Shown one piece after another: positions 25,155 to 33,142 of a stretch of 45,227 nucleotides of DNA. Within the stretch, counting starts at the first letter, position 1. Every line of letters begins with the position of its first letter. A program made the position numbers and the translations under genes. The notes beneath the pieces are model-generated. The model had not been told where the DNA came from and searched no databases. It worked only from the letters and a program-made list of their open reading frames with translations. This stretch comes from CAWHNT01 sp963830775 (GTDB lineage Bacteria > Pseudomonadota > Alphaproteobacteria > Geminicoccales > Geminicoccaceae), in assembly GCA_963830775.1 (NCBI GenBank), contig CAWHNT010000045.1, forward strand, positions 1 to 45,227, written 5' to 3'.

Positions 25155-26176
25155 CCCCCTTTTTCCGCCACCCGGTCGAGGCTGGCGACGACTGCCTTGA
25201 GCCGGCCCTCGAGCCGCAGCCCTGAGGCCGCAAGCGGTGGCTGCCCATCGTCGGTGATGGCGCTGCGGACCGCCGCGCAGTAGCCGCGCACCCCTCGCGC
25301 CTCAGCATCGTCTCGGTCCTCCACGGCGCGCTCGATTGGCCGTACGCCACGGATCCGCTTCTTCAGCTCCTTCTTGACGTGCCGGTCGGCCTCCCCACCC
25401 CAGGCGACCCGTCGCCTGGGGACCCCGGCCTCGAAGATCGGGTGTGCGGCCTCACGCAGGTAGTGGAACTGGCAGAGCTGGTGCGGCACCCCGGGCAGAG
25501 CCAGCCGCACCGCCCGGCGGACCGAGTGCTGGCCGTCGCTGATCACGCCGGTGACTGGCACACCAACCTTCGCCGCGACCTCGCGCAGCAGCGCGGCCAG
25601 GTCCTCGCTCGTCGAGGACAGCAGGCTTCTGGCAAGCAGGACCTCGCCCGACAGGCACTCGCGCACGACCCACAAGACCTCGTGGCCGACATCCGGCTGG
25701 AGGCCATCGAGCGCCAGGATCACCCGGCCCTGCCCGACCAGGGCCGCCCGCAGCCGGTCGTCGTCGGCCAGCGAGGTCGCCATGAGCTCATCGTAGCGGT
25801 CGAGCAGGTTGGTGACCGTCCGCTCTGCGATCACCACCCCGCGCTCGCGCAAGACGCCGTGCATCTCCGGCACGCTCTTGTGCTCGCGATAGCGCAAGGC
25901 ACCGATCAGGGCGATGATATCGAGCCCAAACTCGTGCTGCGGCAGGACGAGGCTACTCTCACCTTCCGGCCGGTAAGGTCGGCGATGGTGCTGACAACCC
26001 GGGGTCTCACAGCGCCGGATCTGCAGCCGCAGGTGGACCAAGCCACCGAGCGTCACCACCGTGCGCTGGTTGTCGTAGCGGTAGCGCAGCCGACGTCCGC
26101 AGCCCGGACAGTACCGGCGGATCGGCGCCAGAATCTCCTCGCGATCGGCCTGCCCACGCGCTGCACTCCTGGCCAT
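25151..26176 (-). CDS. Zinc-ribbon transposase of the 1.7-kb element, copy 1 with 12-aa insertion
   Basis: 341 aa from ATG 26176 behind GGGGAG. N-terminal zinc ribbon (RYCPGCGRRLRYRY, RRCETPGCQHHRRPYRPEGE), then KSVPEMHGVLRERGVVIAER (HTH-like), VILALDGLQPDVGHEVLWVV (candidate catalytic Asp) and VTGVISDGQHSVRRAVRLAL (second Asp) with HQLCQFHYLREAAHPIFEA typical of MULE-like transposases. The frame is open upstream only because it runs into the IS630 gene. Compared with copy 2 it has 36 extra bases after HPIFEA, in frame, containing a perfect hairpin. Confidence 0.8.
   Translation of the reverse strand: MARSAARGQADREEILAPIRRYCPGCGRRLRYRYDNQRTVVTLGGLVHLRLQIRRCETPGCQHHRRPYRPEGESSLVLPQHEFGLDIIALIGALRYREHKSVPEMHGVLRERGVVIAERTVTNLLDRYDELMATSLADDDRLRAALVGQGRVILALDGLQPDVGHEVLWVVRECLSGEVLLARSLLSSTSEDLAALLREVAAKVGVPVTGVISDGQHSVRRAVRLALPGVPHQLCQFHYLREAAHPIFEAGVPRRRVAWGGEADRHVKKELKKRIRGVRPIERAVEDRDDAEARGVRGYCAAVRSAITDDGQPPLAASGLRLEGRLKAVVASLDRVAEKGG
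25398..25421. repeat. 11-bp perfect hairpin inside the transposase gene
   Basis: CCCCAGGCGAC, loop CC, GTCGCCTGGGG. It is part of an in-frame 36-bp segment absent from the second copy of the element near 44411. Confidence 0.8.
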
Positions 26177-26246
26177 CACCGGTCTCCCCGCCCAAGCCAC
26201 TCCAAGGAGATCAACAGCCAGCCAGCTTTGCCGTTCTGGTTTTTTT

Positions 26247-26590
26247 CGCGTGAGCCCCAGACGCCTGAGGGCCCGCCCCACCGTCCAGGGATGCACCCGT
26301 ATCTCGGTCCTGTCCGCAAGCCGGTCCCGGTACTCGGCCAGCGTCAGGTGATTGTCGGACTTGACCATGTCCTTGAGCGCGGCCTCGGTCTCATCCCTTA
26401 TCATGGGTCTGGGCCCGCCCCGCATCGGCCTGGCCTCCAGCCGGCCCTCGGTCTGGGCCGTCTCCACCCAGCGATACACGCTCGAGCGTCCGACCGCGAA
26501 CCGTCGTGCGACTACCTCGCGCGACTGCCCTCCCTCCAGCGCCGCCGCAACCACACGCCGGCGCAGATCGCCTGAATAGGCTCTGGGCAT
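26247..26590 (-). pseudogene. IS630-family transposase, N-terminal half
   Basis: From ATG 26590 behind GGAGGAGAG: MPRAYSGDLRRRVVAAALEG, HTH (SREVVARRFAVGRSSVYRWV) and VHPWTVGRALRRLGLTRKK. It breaks at the 7-T tract where the 1.7-kb element entered; the DDE half lies at 23917-24532. Confidence 0.85.
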
Positions 26591-26656
26591 GGTTCTCTCC
26601 TCCACCATGAGGAAGCTACCATAGACCGTCCCAATCAGCCTGCGATTTGCTCTAAC

Positions 26657-26676
26657 GCCCGTGACGACGTTGCACC
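26657..26676. repeat. Left attachment half-site arm of the recombinase element
   Basis: GCCCGTGACGACGTTGCACC is the inverted partner of 28636-28655, 19 of 20 bases matching. Joined tip to tip around GCT in a circle, the two would make a palindromic attP. Confidence 0.75.
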
Positions 26677-26804
26677 GCTCAGGGCTGAGCTGTCAGCGTC
26701 CATCCCACGTCCACGCCTGAGGGATCGCCCTCGTGGCGGATCGCCGCCTCCGGCGTTGAAGCGGTATCGGCCGCCCAAAGGGTCACCGAACCGTGGAGGT
26801 CCCG

Positions 26805-27008
26805 ATGAGGCGGTGCGAGGCGAAGCGGCCGGTCCTGGCCGTGCGGGTCAGCTATGAGGCCGACCGGCTCGGCGGGCAACTCCTGGCCGACGCTTTCGAA
26901 CGGCTGGCGCCCACCATTGTGCGCCGTTTGGCACCCGTATGCGCCTCCGACCATGCCATGCCGGAAGCCCCTATCGCCGACACTGCCGTGAGGAGGGGAC
27001 GGCCATGA
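26805..27008 (+). CDS. Small hypothetical protein coupled to the serine recombinase
   Basis: 67 aa, ATG 26805 behind GGAGG. It begins MRRCEAKRPVLAVRVSYEAD, then RLGGQLLADAFERLAPTIVR. Its TGA overlaps the recombinase ATG (ATGA at 27005-27008), so both are translated together. Not recognised. Context suggests a partner such as a directionality factor or regulator, but no motif supports that. Confidence 0.55.
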   Translation: MRRCEAKRPVLAVRVSYEADRLGGQLLADAFERLAPTIVRRLAPVCASDHAMPEAPIADTAVRRGRP

Positions 27009-28660
27009 CGTCCATGCGCGTCGCCATCTACGCTCGCGTCTCGTCCGATCAGCAGGTGGAGGGCGGCACCGTCGCGAGCCAGCTCGCGGCCCTGCAGGCG
27101 CGCTTGGCGCAGGACGGCGCCCGCCTCGAGCCCGCCTGCCGCTTTGTCGACGAGGGCTACAGCGGCGCCACGCTCGTCCGCCCGGGGCTCGAGCGGCTGC
27201 GCGATCTCGTCGCCACCGGCACTCTCGACCGGGTGTACGTCTACGCGCCCGATCGCCTGGCGCGCCGCTACGCGTACCAGGTGCTACTGCTCGACGAGTT
27301 CCGCCGCGGCGGCGCCGAGGTCGTGTTCCTCAACCGCCCGATCGGGGTGTCGCCGGAGGACGACCTGCTCTTGCAGGTCCAGGGTATGGTGGCCGAGTAC
27401 GAGCGCGCCCAGATCCTCGAGCGTAGCCGCCGCGGCAAGCGCCACGCCGCACGCCGCGGCGCGGTCAGCGTGTTGTCGACGGCGCCCTACGGCTACCGCT
27501 ACATCGACAAGCGGCATGGTGGCGGTGTCGCCCGCTACGAGGTCATCGAGGACGAGGCGGCGGTGGTCCGGCAGATGTTCGAGTGGCTCGGCCGCGACCG
27601 CGTCAGCATCGGCGAGGTCTGCCGCCGCCTGCGGCAGGCCGGCCACCGCACACGCGCCGGGGTCGCTTGGCAGCGGGGTACCGTGTGGCGCGTGCTCAAG
27701 AACCCGGCCTACGCCGGCCGAGCAGCGTTCGGCAAGACGCGGGCGGGGCCACTCCGACCACGGCTACGGCCGACCCGCGGCAGCTGCGGCCAACCGCGGC
27801 GCGGCGCCGCCGGCTACGCCGTCGACCCGACCGAGTGGATCGACGTCCCGGTGCCGGCCGTCGTCGATCCCGTCCTGTTCGCGGCCGTTCAGGAGCAGCT
27901 CGCGGAGAACCGGCGCCGCAGCCGCCAGCGCTTAGGTGGCGAGCGGTACCTGCTGCAGGGCCTCGTGGTCTGCCGGCGCTGCGGGTACGGGTGCCACGGG
28001 CGGCCCGGCGGCAGGCACTCGGCGACCGGCAAGCCGCGCGGCTACGCGTACTACCGCTGCTCGGGCTCCGACCGCCACCGCTTCGGTGGGCAACGGATGT
28101 GCGACAACACGCAAGTCCGGGCCGATCTCCTCGAGGCGGCCGTCTGGAGCGAGGTGGAGCGGCTGCTGCGCGATCCGGGCCGGATCGCGGCGGAACACGA
28201 GCGGCGCCTCCGCCGCGGCGGAGAGGGCGGCCTCGAGGCGCGGAACCTGGCGGCTGTCGAGGCCCAGCTGCAAAGGCTGCGGCGCGGGATCGGCCGGCTG
28301 ATCGACGGCTATGCTGAGGGTCTGATCGAGAGGGCCGAGTTCGAGCCGCGTGTCGCCGGGCTCCGGCAACGCCTAGCGAGCTTGGAGGAGCAACGGCGCG
28401 GGCTCGTCGAGCGGACGAGGCTGGGCTCGCAGCTATTGCTGATCATCGGGCGGCTCGAGGCGTTCGCTGCGCGGATCGAGCAGAACCTCGATCAGCTCGA
28501 CCGGCAGCAGAAGCGCGGATTGGTCCGGATCCTGGTCCGACGGATCGAGATCGACCGCGACGAGGTAAACGTCATCTTCCGCGTCGAGCCGCCACCGCTC
28601 CCGCCGGAGCCGGTGGGCCTCCCGACGGAGCAACTGGTGCAACGTTGTCACGGGCACGCT
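27005..28660 (+). CDS. Large serine recombinase
   Basis: About 552 aa within the element. Resolvase domain: MRVAIYARVSSDQQVEGGTV with the nucleophilic Ser of RVSS, VDEGYSGATLVRPGLERLRD, VYVYAPDRLARR, VQGMVAEYERAQILERSRRG. Recombinase domain: STAPYGYRYI, GEVCRRLRQAGHRTRAGVAW, VWRVLKNPAYAGRAAFGKTR. Zn ribbon: CRRCGYGCHG, YYRCSG, CDN. A coiled coil follows (LQRLRRGIGRLIDGYAEGLI). It catalyses attP x attB integration. No stop codon occurs before the element ends; the frame crosses the right attachment site into IS110 DNA and stops only at 29437. Confidence 0.9.
28636..28655. repeat. Right attachment half-site arm of the recombinase element
   Basis: GGTGCAACGTTGTCACGGGC followed by AC and the GCT core, then IS110 sequence resumes (GACCGCGGTCTGG). 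Confidence 0.75.
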
Positions 28661-29437
28661 GACCGCGGTCTGGGTGCCCGACACCGGCGCACGAGGCGAT
28701 GCGCGACCTGGTCCGGGCGCGCGCGGCGGCGATGGAGACGTTGCGCCGAGGCAGGCAGCAGGTCAGCGGCTTCCTGCTGCGCCACGAGCCGGGTGTTCCC
28801 GCGCAAGAAGACCTGGGGCGCCGGCTACCGGCGCTGGCTGCCGGAGCAGAGCTTCGCCCACCCGGCCCAGCAGATCGTGCTGCAGGAGCAGCTCGAGGAC
28901 GTCCGCTCGGCGAGCGAGCGCCGCGCGACCGCCTCGAGCAGGCAGATCGAGGAGTTCCTGCCGGACTGGTCGCTGGCGCCGGTGGTCGACGGCCCTGCAG
29001 GCGATGCGCGGCGTCGCGTTCCTGTCGGCGGTGACGTTCGTGGCGGAGGTCGGCGACTTCCGCCGCTTCGCCAGCCCCCGCCAGCTGATGGCCTGGCTGG
29101 GCCTGGTGCCGGGCGAGCGCTCGAGCGGCGACGAAGGTCGGCGCGGCGGCATCACCAAGGTCGGGCAACGGCGCGTGCGCGCGCCGGGTGCCTGGTCGAG
29201 GGTGCCTGGAGCTACCGGCTTCCCGCCGCGGATCGGGAGCCCGAACCAGGCCCGGCTGGAGCGCGTGCCGCCCAAGGTCCGCGCGATCGCCTGGAAGGCG
29301 CAGAGCCGGCTGACCGCCCGCTACCGGGCGCTCGCGGCGCGCGGCAAGAAGGCCACCGTCGTCTCCACCGCGGTCGCCCGCGAGCTGGCCGCCTTCATGT
29401 GGGCCGATCGCGCCAGGGAGAGCGCGGCCGCGCCTGA
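28661..29437 (+). pseudogene. IS110-family transposase, C-terminal half with several frameshifts
   Basis: Resumes at TAVWVPD. Removing an extra A near 28682 gives PAHEAMRDLVRARAAAMETL. Later pieces lie in other frames: RVFPRKKTWGAGYRRWLPEQ, MRGVAFLSAVTFVAEVGDFR, RFASPRQLMAWLGLVPGERS (Transposase_20 domain with the catalytic Ser region) and KVRAIAWKAQSRLTARYRAL. At least three indels make it non-functional. Confidence 0.8.
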
Positions 29438-29682
29438 CCCGACCAGCTGCCGGACGCCGGCACGACACGGGCACTCGCCTCGCGCATGGGCGGGGGCGGG
29501 GCCACGGCAGGGGAACTCTCGTCAGACACTATGTGGCCGATCCGTCGACGTCCCGCTCGTAAGACCGGGACAGCCCCGGACGCAACACGGGACTGCGGTA
29601 GCCAACCCGCGCATCAGAGATCCTATGGGGCAGGCGGCGAGGACAAGGCACGATCGTCGCTACAGAACCGACGGAGTGTCCC
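29438..29682 (+). other. Intergenic: right end of IS110 (a) and left end of IS110 (b)
   Basis: No protein gene. In the IS110 group the non-coding left end, upstream of the transposase, encodes the bridge RNA that pairs with donor and target. The 120-180 bp before 29683 is where it would lie. No structure was computed. Confidence 0.35.
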
Positions 29683-30846
29683 ATGCCGCAGGCGAACGAC
29701 TTGAGCCGATGCCTCGTTACCCTGGAGCAGGATAACACGCTCATCGCGGTCATTGAGCTGAGCCAGGCGAGCTGGCTCGTCGCTGGGATCGTACCGGCCA
29801 TCGAGCGCCAGCCCGTGAAGAAGATCGAGGCCGACGAGGTCGCTCTGCTTCGGCTGCTCGAGCGTTGGAGGGACGAGGCGACCAGGGCTGGCCGTAGGAT
29901 CACGCGCGTCTGCGTCGCCTTCGAGGCCGGCCGCGACGGCTTCTGGCTGGCGCGCTGGCTGCGGGCGCGCGGCATTGAAGCCCATGTCATCCACCCGTCG
30001 AGCGTCGCCGTGCCGAGGGAGCATCGGCGGGCCAAGACGGACCGGCTCGACACCGAGCTGCTCAAGCGCGCCTTCCTCGGCTGGCTGCGCGGCGAACGGG
30101 GCCACTGCACCATGGCCGCGATCCCGACGGTCGAGGAGGAGGATGCCAAGCGCCCGAACCGAGAGCACGCGAGTCTGGTCGGCGAGCGCACCCGCATCGT
30201 GAACCGGATGAAGAGCACCCTGGCCCGCCTCGGCGTCCGCGGCTTCAAGTCGACGCTGCGCAAGGCATCCGAGCGGCTCGGGACGCTGCGCACGCCGGAG
30301 GGCATGCCGCTCCCGCCGAACACGCTGGCCGAGCTGGGACGCGACATGGCGCGGCTGCGCTTCGTGATGGACCAGATCAAGGAGGTCGAGGCGGCGCGGC
30401 TCGAACAGCTGGCGCGGCGACCCGAGGAGGGGGCGCATGCCATGATCCGCCTCCTGGCCCGGATCGTGGGTGTCGGGATCGAGACCGCCGACATGCTGGT
30501 GCGCGAGGTCCTGTCGCGCAACCTGCGGGACCGCAGGGCCGTGGCGCGCTACGCCGGCCTCACCGGATCGCCGGACGAGAGCGGGCGCCGCCGGCGGGAG
30601 AAGGGCCTGGCCAAGGCGGGCAATGCCCGCGTGCGCCATGGCATGGTGCAGCTCGCCTGGCGCTTCCTGCTCTTCCAGAAAGAGAGCGCGCTGGCGCGGT
30701 GGTACCGGGAGCGGACCGCCGATGCCCGCGGCGGCACGCGCAAGACCATGATCGTGGCGTTGGCGAGGAAGTTGCTCATCGCGTTGTGGCGGCTCGTGAC
30801 GACAGGAGAGCCGCCGGAGGGTGTCCTTCTCCGTCCAGCCGCGTGA
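29683..30846 (+). CDS. IS110-family transposase (b), intact
   Basis: 387 aa, ATG behind GGAG. N-terminal RuvC-like DEDD domain: NTLIAVIELSQASWLVAGIV, with Glu at the usual first-Asp position as in a known IS110 subgroup, then VCVAFEAGRDGFWLARWLRA and AKTDRLDTELLKRAFLGWLR. A coiled region follows. The C-terminal Transposase_20 domain has VGVGIETADMLVREVLSRN, VARYAGLTGSPDESG (catalytic Ser region) and EKGLAKAGNARVRHGMVQLA. Full length, so potentially active as an RNA-guided recombinase. Confidence 0.92.
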   Translation: MPQANDLSRCLVTLEQDNTLIAVIELSQASWLVAGIVPAIERQPVKKIEADEVALLRLLERWRDEATRAGRRITRVCVAFEAGRDGFWLARWLRARGIEAHVIHPSSVAVPREHRRAKTDRLDTELLKRAFLGWLRGERGHCTMAAIPTVEEEDAKRPNREHASLVGERTRIVNRMKSTLARLGVRGFKSTLRKASERLGTLRTPEGMPLPPNTLAELGRDMARLRFVMDQIKEVEAARLEQLARRPEEGAHAMIRLLARIVGVGIETADMLVREVLSRNLRDRRAVARYAGLTGSPDESGRRRREKGLAKAGNARVRHGMVQLAWRFLLFQKESALARWYRERTADARGGTRKTMIVALARKLLIALWRLVTTGEPPEGVLLRPAA

Positions 30847-31452
30847 GCCGCCGCCCGGAAGAGAAGTCGAACGACCAGTTTCGGCGCCCGCCGCAGTTAC
30901 CCGGGCGGGCCGCCGATGACGATCCGAGGTGACGGTGACCCGGGAGCAAACATGGCCTGCAAAGCCGCCTCAGAGAATGGGCCCGTCGCCCCGGAGCTTC
31001 GCCGCCGATGCGCACGGCTGCATCATGGTTTGGCCCCAGGCGGGTCGACCGCATACAAGTTTGCGGCGCGATGACCAGCGCCCCGCAAGGCGAGCTCCCC
31101 TCCGATCGTCACGCACCCCACCAAGGCAAGGCCGCACGGCCGGGCCTTCAACCAAGGCGGAGCGGCAATGACGAGCGCTTGACACAGACAGCCCCATACA
31201 AGCTTGATCACCGACGTCCAGCAGGCCTCGCCCCCACCCGTGCGCGACAACGAACCGACCGCCTTCCGCAGGAAGAGAGCGGCTGGCACCACTCGTCTCG
31301 GGAGTTGACGACGGACATCAGAGCGACATCTGAGTCCCACCTTGCGGGCTAGACGCTGACGGTTGGTATCCTCATCCGTCCTACGAGTGCGCGTATCTCG
31401 CGCCAGTGGCTATTGCTCAGAGGGTACCTTCCGTCCGTATCTGATCAACTAG
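30847..31452. other. Non-coding stretch after IS110 (b)
   Basis: About 600 bp with only short chance frames. It presumably includes the right end of IS110 (b) and leftover DNA. CTAG at 31449-31452 is the target duplication of the following element. No recognisable gene. Confidence 0.4.
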
Positions 31453-32293
31453 GGCCTGTTAGCGCCTGAACGCGAGGCCGAGGTGGGCGTTCTTCTGGCT
31501 TTGAGGAGGGCGCGATGGGTCTGACGGACGAGCAGTGGGAGGTGCTGGCGCCGCTGATCGAGGCTTGTCGGCCGGCGGCCAAGGTTCCGCCCCGGCACCT
31601 GCGGCGGACGATCAGCGCGATCATCTGGCGCCACGACAACGGGGCGAAATGGCGCTCCCTGCCCGAAGCGCTGGGACCCTGGTGGATGGCAGCCCAGACC
31701 TTCATCCGCTGGTCGCGGCTGGGCGTGTGGGAGCGCCTGCTGTCGCTGGTTCAGGAGAGGGGCATCTCGCTGGGGATGACCTTTCTCGACGGCACCTCGA
31801 TCCGAGCCCACCAGAAGGCGGCAGGGGCTGCCAAAAAGAGGAGACCGCGGCAGGACGGGACGCGCGTGAGGCGCTTGGGCGCTCACGTGGTGGCTATGGC
31901 ACCAAGGCCTGCGTGATCGCCGACGGCAAAGGACGCGCCATCGCCTTCCGCCTCGCGCCGGGCCAGGCGCATGAACTGCCGCACGCCGTGCCGCTGCTCG
32001 ACAGCCTGCCCCGGGTGCCCAAGTGGGTCGTGGGCGACCGCGGCTACGCCAGCCACGCCTTTCGGCAGCATATCTGGGACCTGGGCGCGCGGCCCGCGAT
32101 CCCGCCCAAGCGCAACGAAGCGCCGGTGGCCTGCCCCGACTACATCTACAGCAACAGGAACCTCGTCGAGCGCCTCTGGGCCCGGCTCAAGGAGTGGCGC
32201 GCCGTCGCCACCCGCTACGAGAAGACCGCCTGCTCCTTCATGGGCGTGCTCTGCATGGCCGCCGCCATGGACTGGCTCAAGAGCTAACAGAGC
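31453..32293 (+). mobile_element. IS5-family (IS427-type) element, 841 bp
   Basis: CTAG occurs directly outside both ends (31449-31452, 32294-32297). Inverted ends GGCCTGTTAGC and GCTCTGTTAGC differ at two positions. The CTAG-type duplication and two-ORF layout fit the IS427 subgroup. Confidence 0.85.
31515..32287 (+). CDS. IS427-type transposase, two ORFs joined by -1 frameshift
   Basis: ORF A (31515-31916): MGLTDEQWEVLAPLIEACRP, ISAIIWRHDNGAKWRSLPEA (DUF4096), FLDGTSIRAHQKAAGAAKK with the first catalytic Asp. ORF B continues in the -1 frame: SRGGYGTKACVIADGKGRAI, WVVGDRGYASHAFR (Asp), RNLVERLWARLKEWRAVATR (Glu), ending DWLKS. The join is at CAAAAAG near 31831, a typical slippery heptamer, giving about 257 aa. 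Both ORFs look intact. Confidence 0.88.
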
Positions 32294-32929
32294 CTAGCTC
32301 CCGTGGCGTGAACCGGACTGATCTGCAAAGATGTCGAAGAGATAAACCTGTTCCCGCACGCCCTCGTTGGTGCGGCGAGCTGTGGAACAAGTCGACCAGC
32401 TTGGAGAAGATGTTCCGCTCCCGCTGCTCGAGCCGGGTCTGCTGGTCCTGGATGTTCTCCAGCACCTCGACCTTCCTCTCGATCTGTCCGGGCTTGGCGC
32501 CGCCTTGGACCAGTCGGCCAAGCCGAGGAACACGTTCCGCTCCCGCCGCTCGAGCCGGGTCTGCTGATCCTGGATGTCCCCCAGGGCCTCGACCTTCTCG
32601 GTCGCACGCTCGAGCTCGCGGCCGCGCGGCTCGAACAAGTCGGCCAGCCGACGAACACGTTCCGCTCCCGCTGCTCGAGCCGGGCCTGCCGGTCCTGGAT
32701 GTTCCCCAGGGCCTCGACCTTGTCCCGCGCCCGTCCAAGCTTGCCGCCACCCCGTTCCGCGGTAGCCCGCGCTCCACGAGCGCCCTTGGCCTCGTTCCTG
32801 TCCTTCTTGTCCAGCCGTCTTCCCGTGCGAGCGGCCCCCATCCTTCGATTTCGCTTGCGCCTCGACGGCAGCAGCCCCAAGCGACAATGCGAGCACCGTG
32901 CCGAGAAGCAGGCCGAGCTTGTTCGCCAT
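32294..32929 (-). pseudogene. Secreted coiled-coil repeat protein, broken by frameshifts
   Basis: Starts with a signal peptide (MANKLGLLLGTVLALSLGAA, cleavage near VEAQA). Three copies of a motif close to KVEALGNIQDRQARLEQRER-NVF occur 120-130 bp apart but in three different reading frames, so at least three indels separate them. One frame reads ELERATEKVEALGDIQDQQT, another KVEVLENIQDQQTRLEQRER. The 3' end abuts the IS427-type insertion and the original stop is unclear. Product unrecognised; heptad-rich repeats suggest a periplasmic coiled coil. Confidence 0.55.
32410..32722. repeat. Three direct repeats of about 63 bp
   Basis: Units begin GTTCCGCTCCCGC near 32410, 32531 and 32659 and end with the CTCGACCTT segment. 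They differ at only a few positions and encode the repeated motif of the broken protein. Confidence 0.8.
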
Positions 32930-33142
32930 CCTGATTCTCCCTGTCAGACGTTTTCCTCCGCGACACGAGCTTCCCCGCTGGCGCAGGAAGGCGGCAATAA
33001 ACTGCCGTGAGTAGCCGGGTGTTCCGGGTGGGGCGGGTGTTCCGACGTAAAGTGTGCGATCAGTCGAGCTCGTAAGGCGTGCCGGAGAGACCGCGCCCCG
33101 TTGCTAGACTCACAGCAAGACGTCGTCTGACGGTCGCAGTGT

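Larger units (their letters stand above)
24540..26239 (-). mobile_element. 1.7-kb two-gene insertion element, copy 1 (family not assigned)
   Basis: Terminal inverted repeats share CGGCAAAGCTGGCTGGC (17 bp perfect) near each end, with two mismatches outside. It carries two overlapping same-strand genes and sits in the poly-A/T tract of an IS630 transposase gene. A second copy begins at 43568. Confidence 0.8.
23903..26652 (-). mobile_element. IS630-family element, split by the 1.7-kb element
   Basis: TA duplicates at 23901-23902 and 26653-26654 match IS630 target preference. The ends are inverted repeats: AGCAAACCGCAGGCT at 23904 and AGCAAATCGCAGGCT (complement, near 26651). Without the inner insertion its length is about 1043 bp, normal for the family. 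Confidence 0.85.
26655..28657 (+). mobile_element. Minimal serine-recombinase element (about 2.0 kb) inserted in IS110 (a)
   Basis: Bounded by arms GCCCGTGACGACGTTGCACC (26657-26676) and, inverted, GGTGCAACGTTGTCACGGGC (28636-28655). The target core GCT occurs once on each side (23899-23901, ahead of the later IS630 hit, and 28658-28660). Only a small ORF and the recombinase lie inside. The arrangement is what integration by a large serine recombinase leaves: hybrid attL and attR with a shared short core. Confidence 0.75.
23464..29500 (+). mobile_element. IS110-family element (a), disrupted by three nested insertions
   Basis: Transposase halves at 23552-23901 and from 28661 belong to one gene. 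Between them lie a serine-recombinase element, an IS630 and a 1.7-kb two-gene element, each inside the previous one. Outer ends are approximate, because IS110 elements lack conspicuous inverted repeats. Confidence 0.65.

Noticed and set aside
26939..27004. Upstream start for the serine recombinase
   Set aside because: The frame is open, but the ATG at 27005 overlaps the stop of the small upstream gene and begins the conserved MRVAIYARVSS region.
32410..32722. CRISPR-like spaced repeats
   Set aside because: Only three units, about 63 bp long, encoding a repeated protein motif; spacers are themselves related coding sequence and no cas genes are present.
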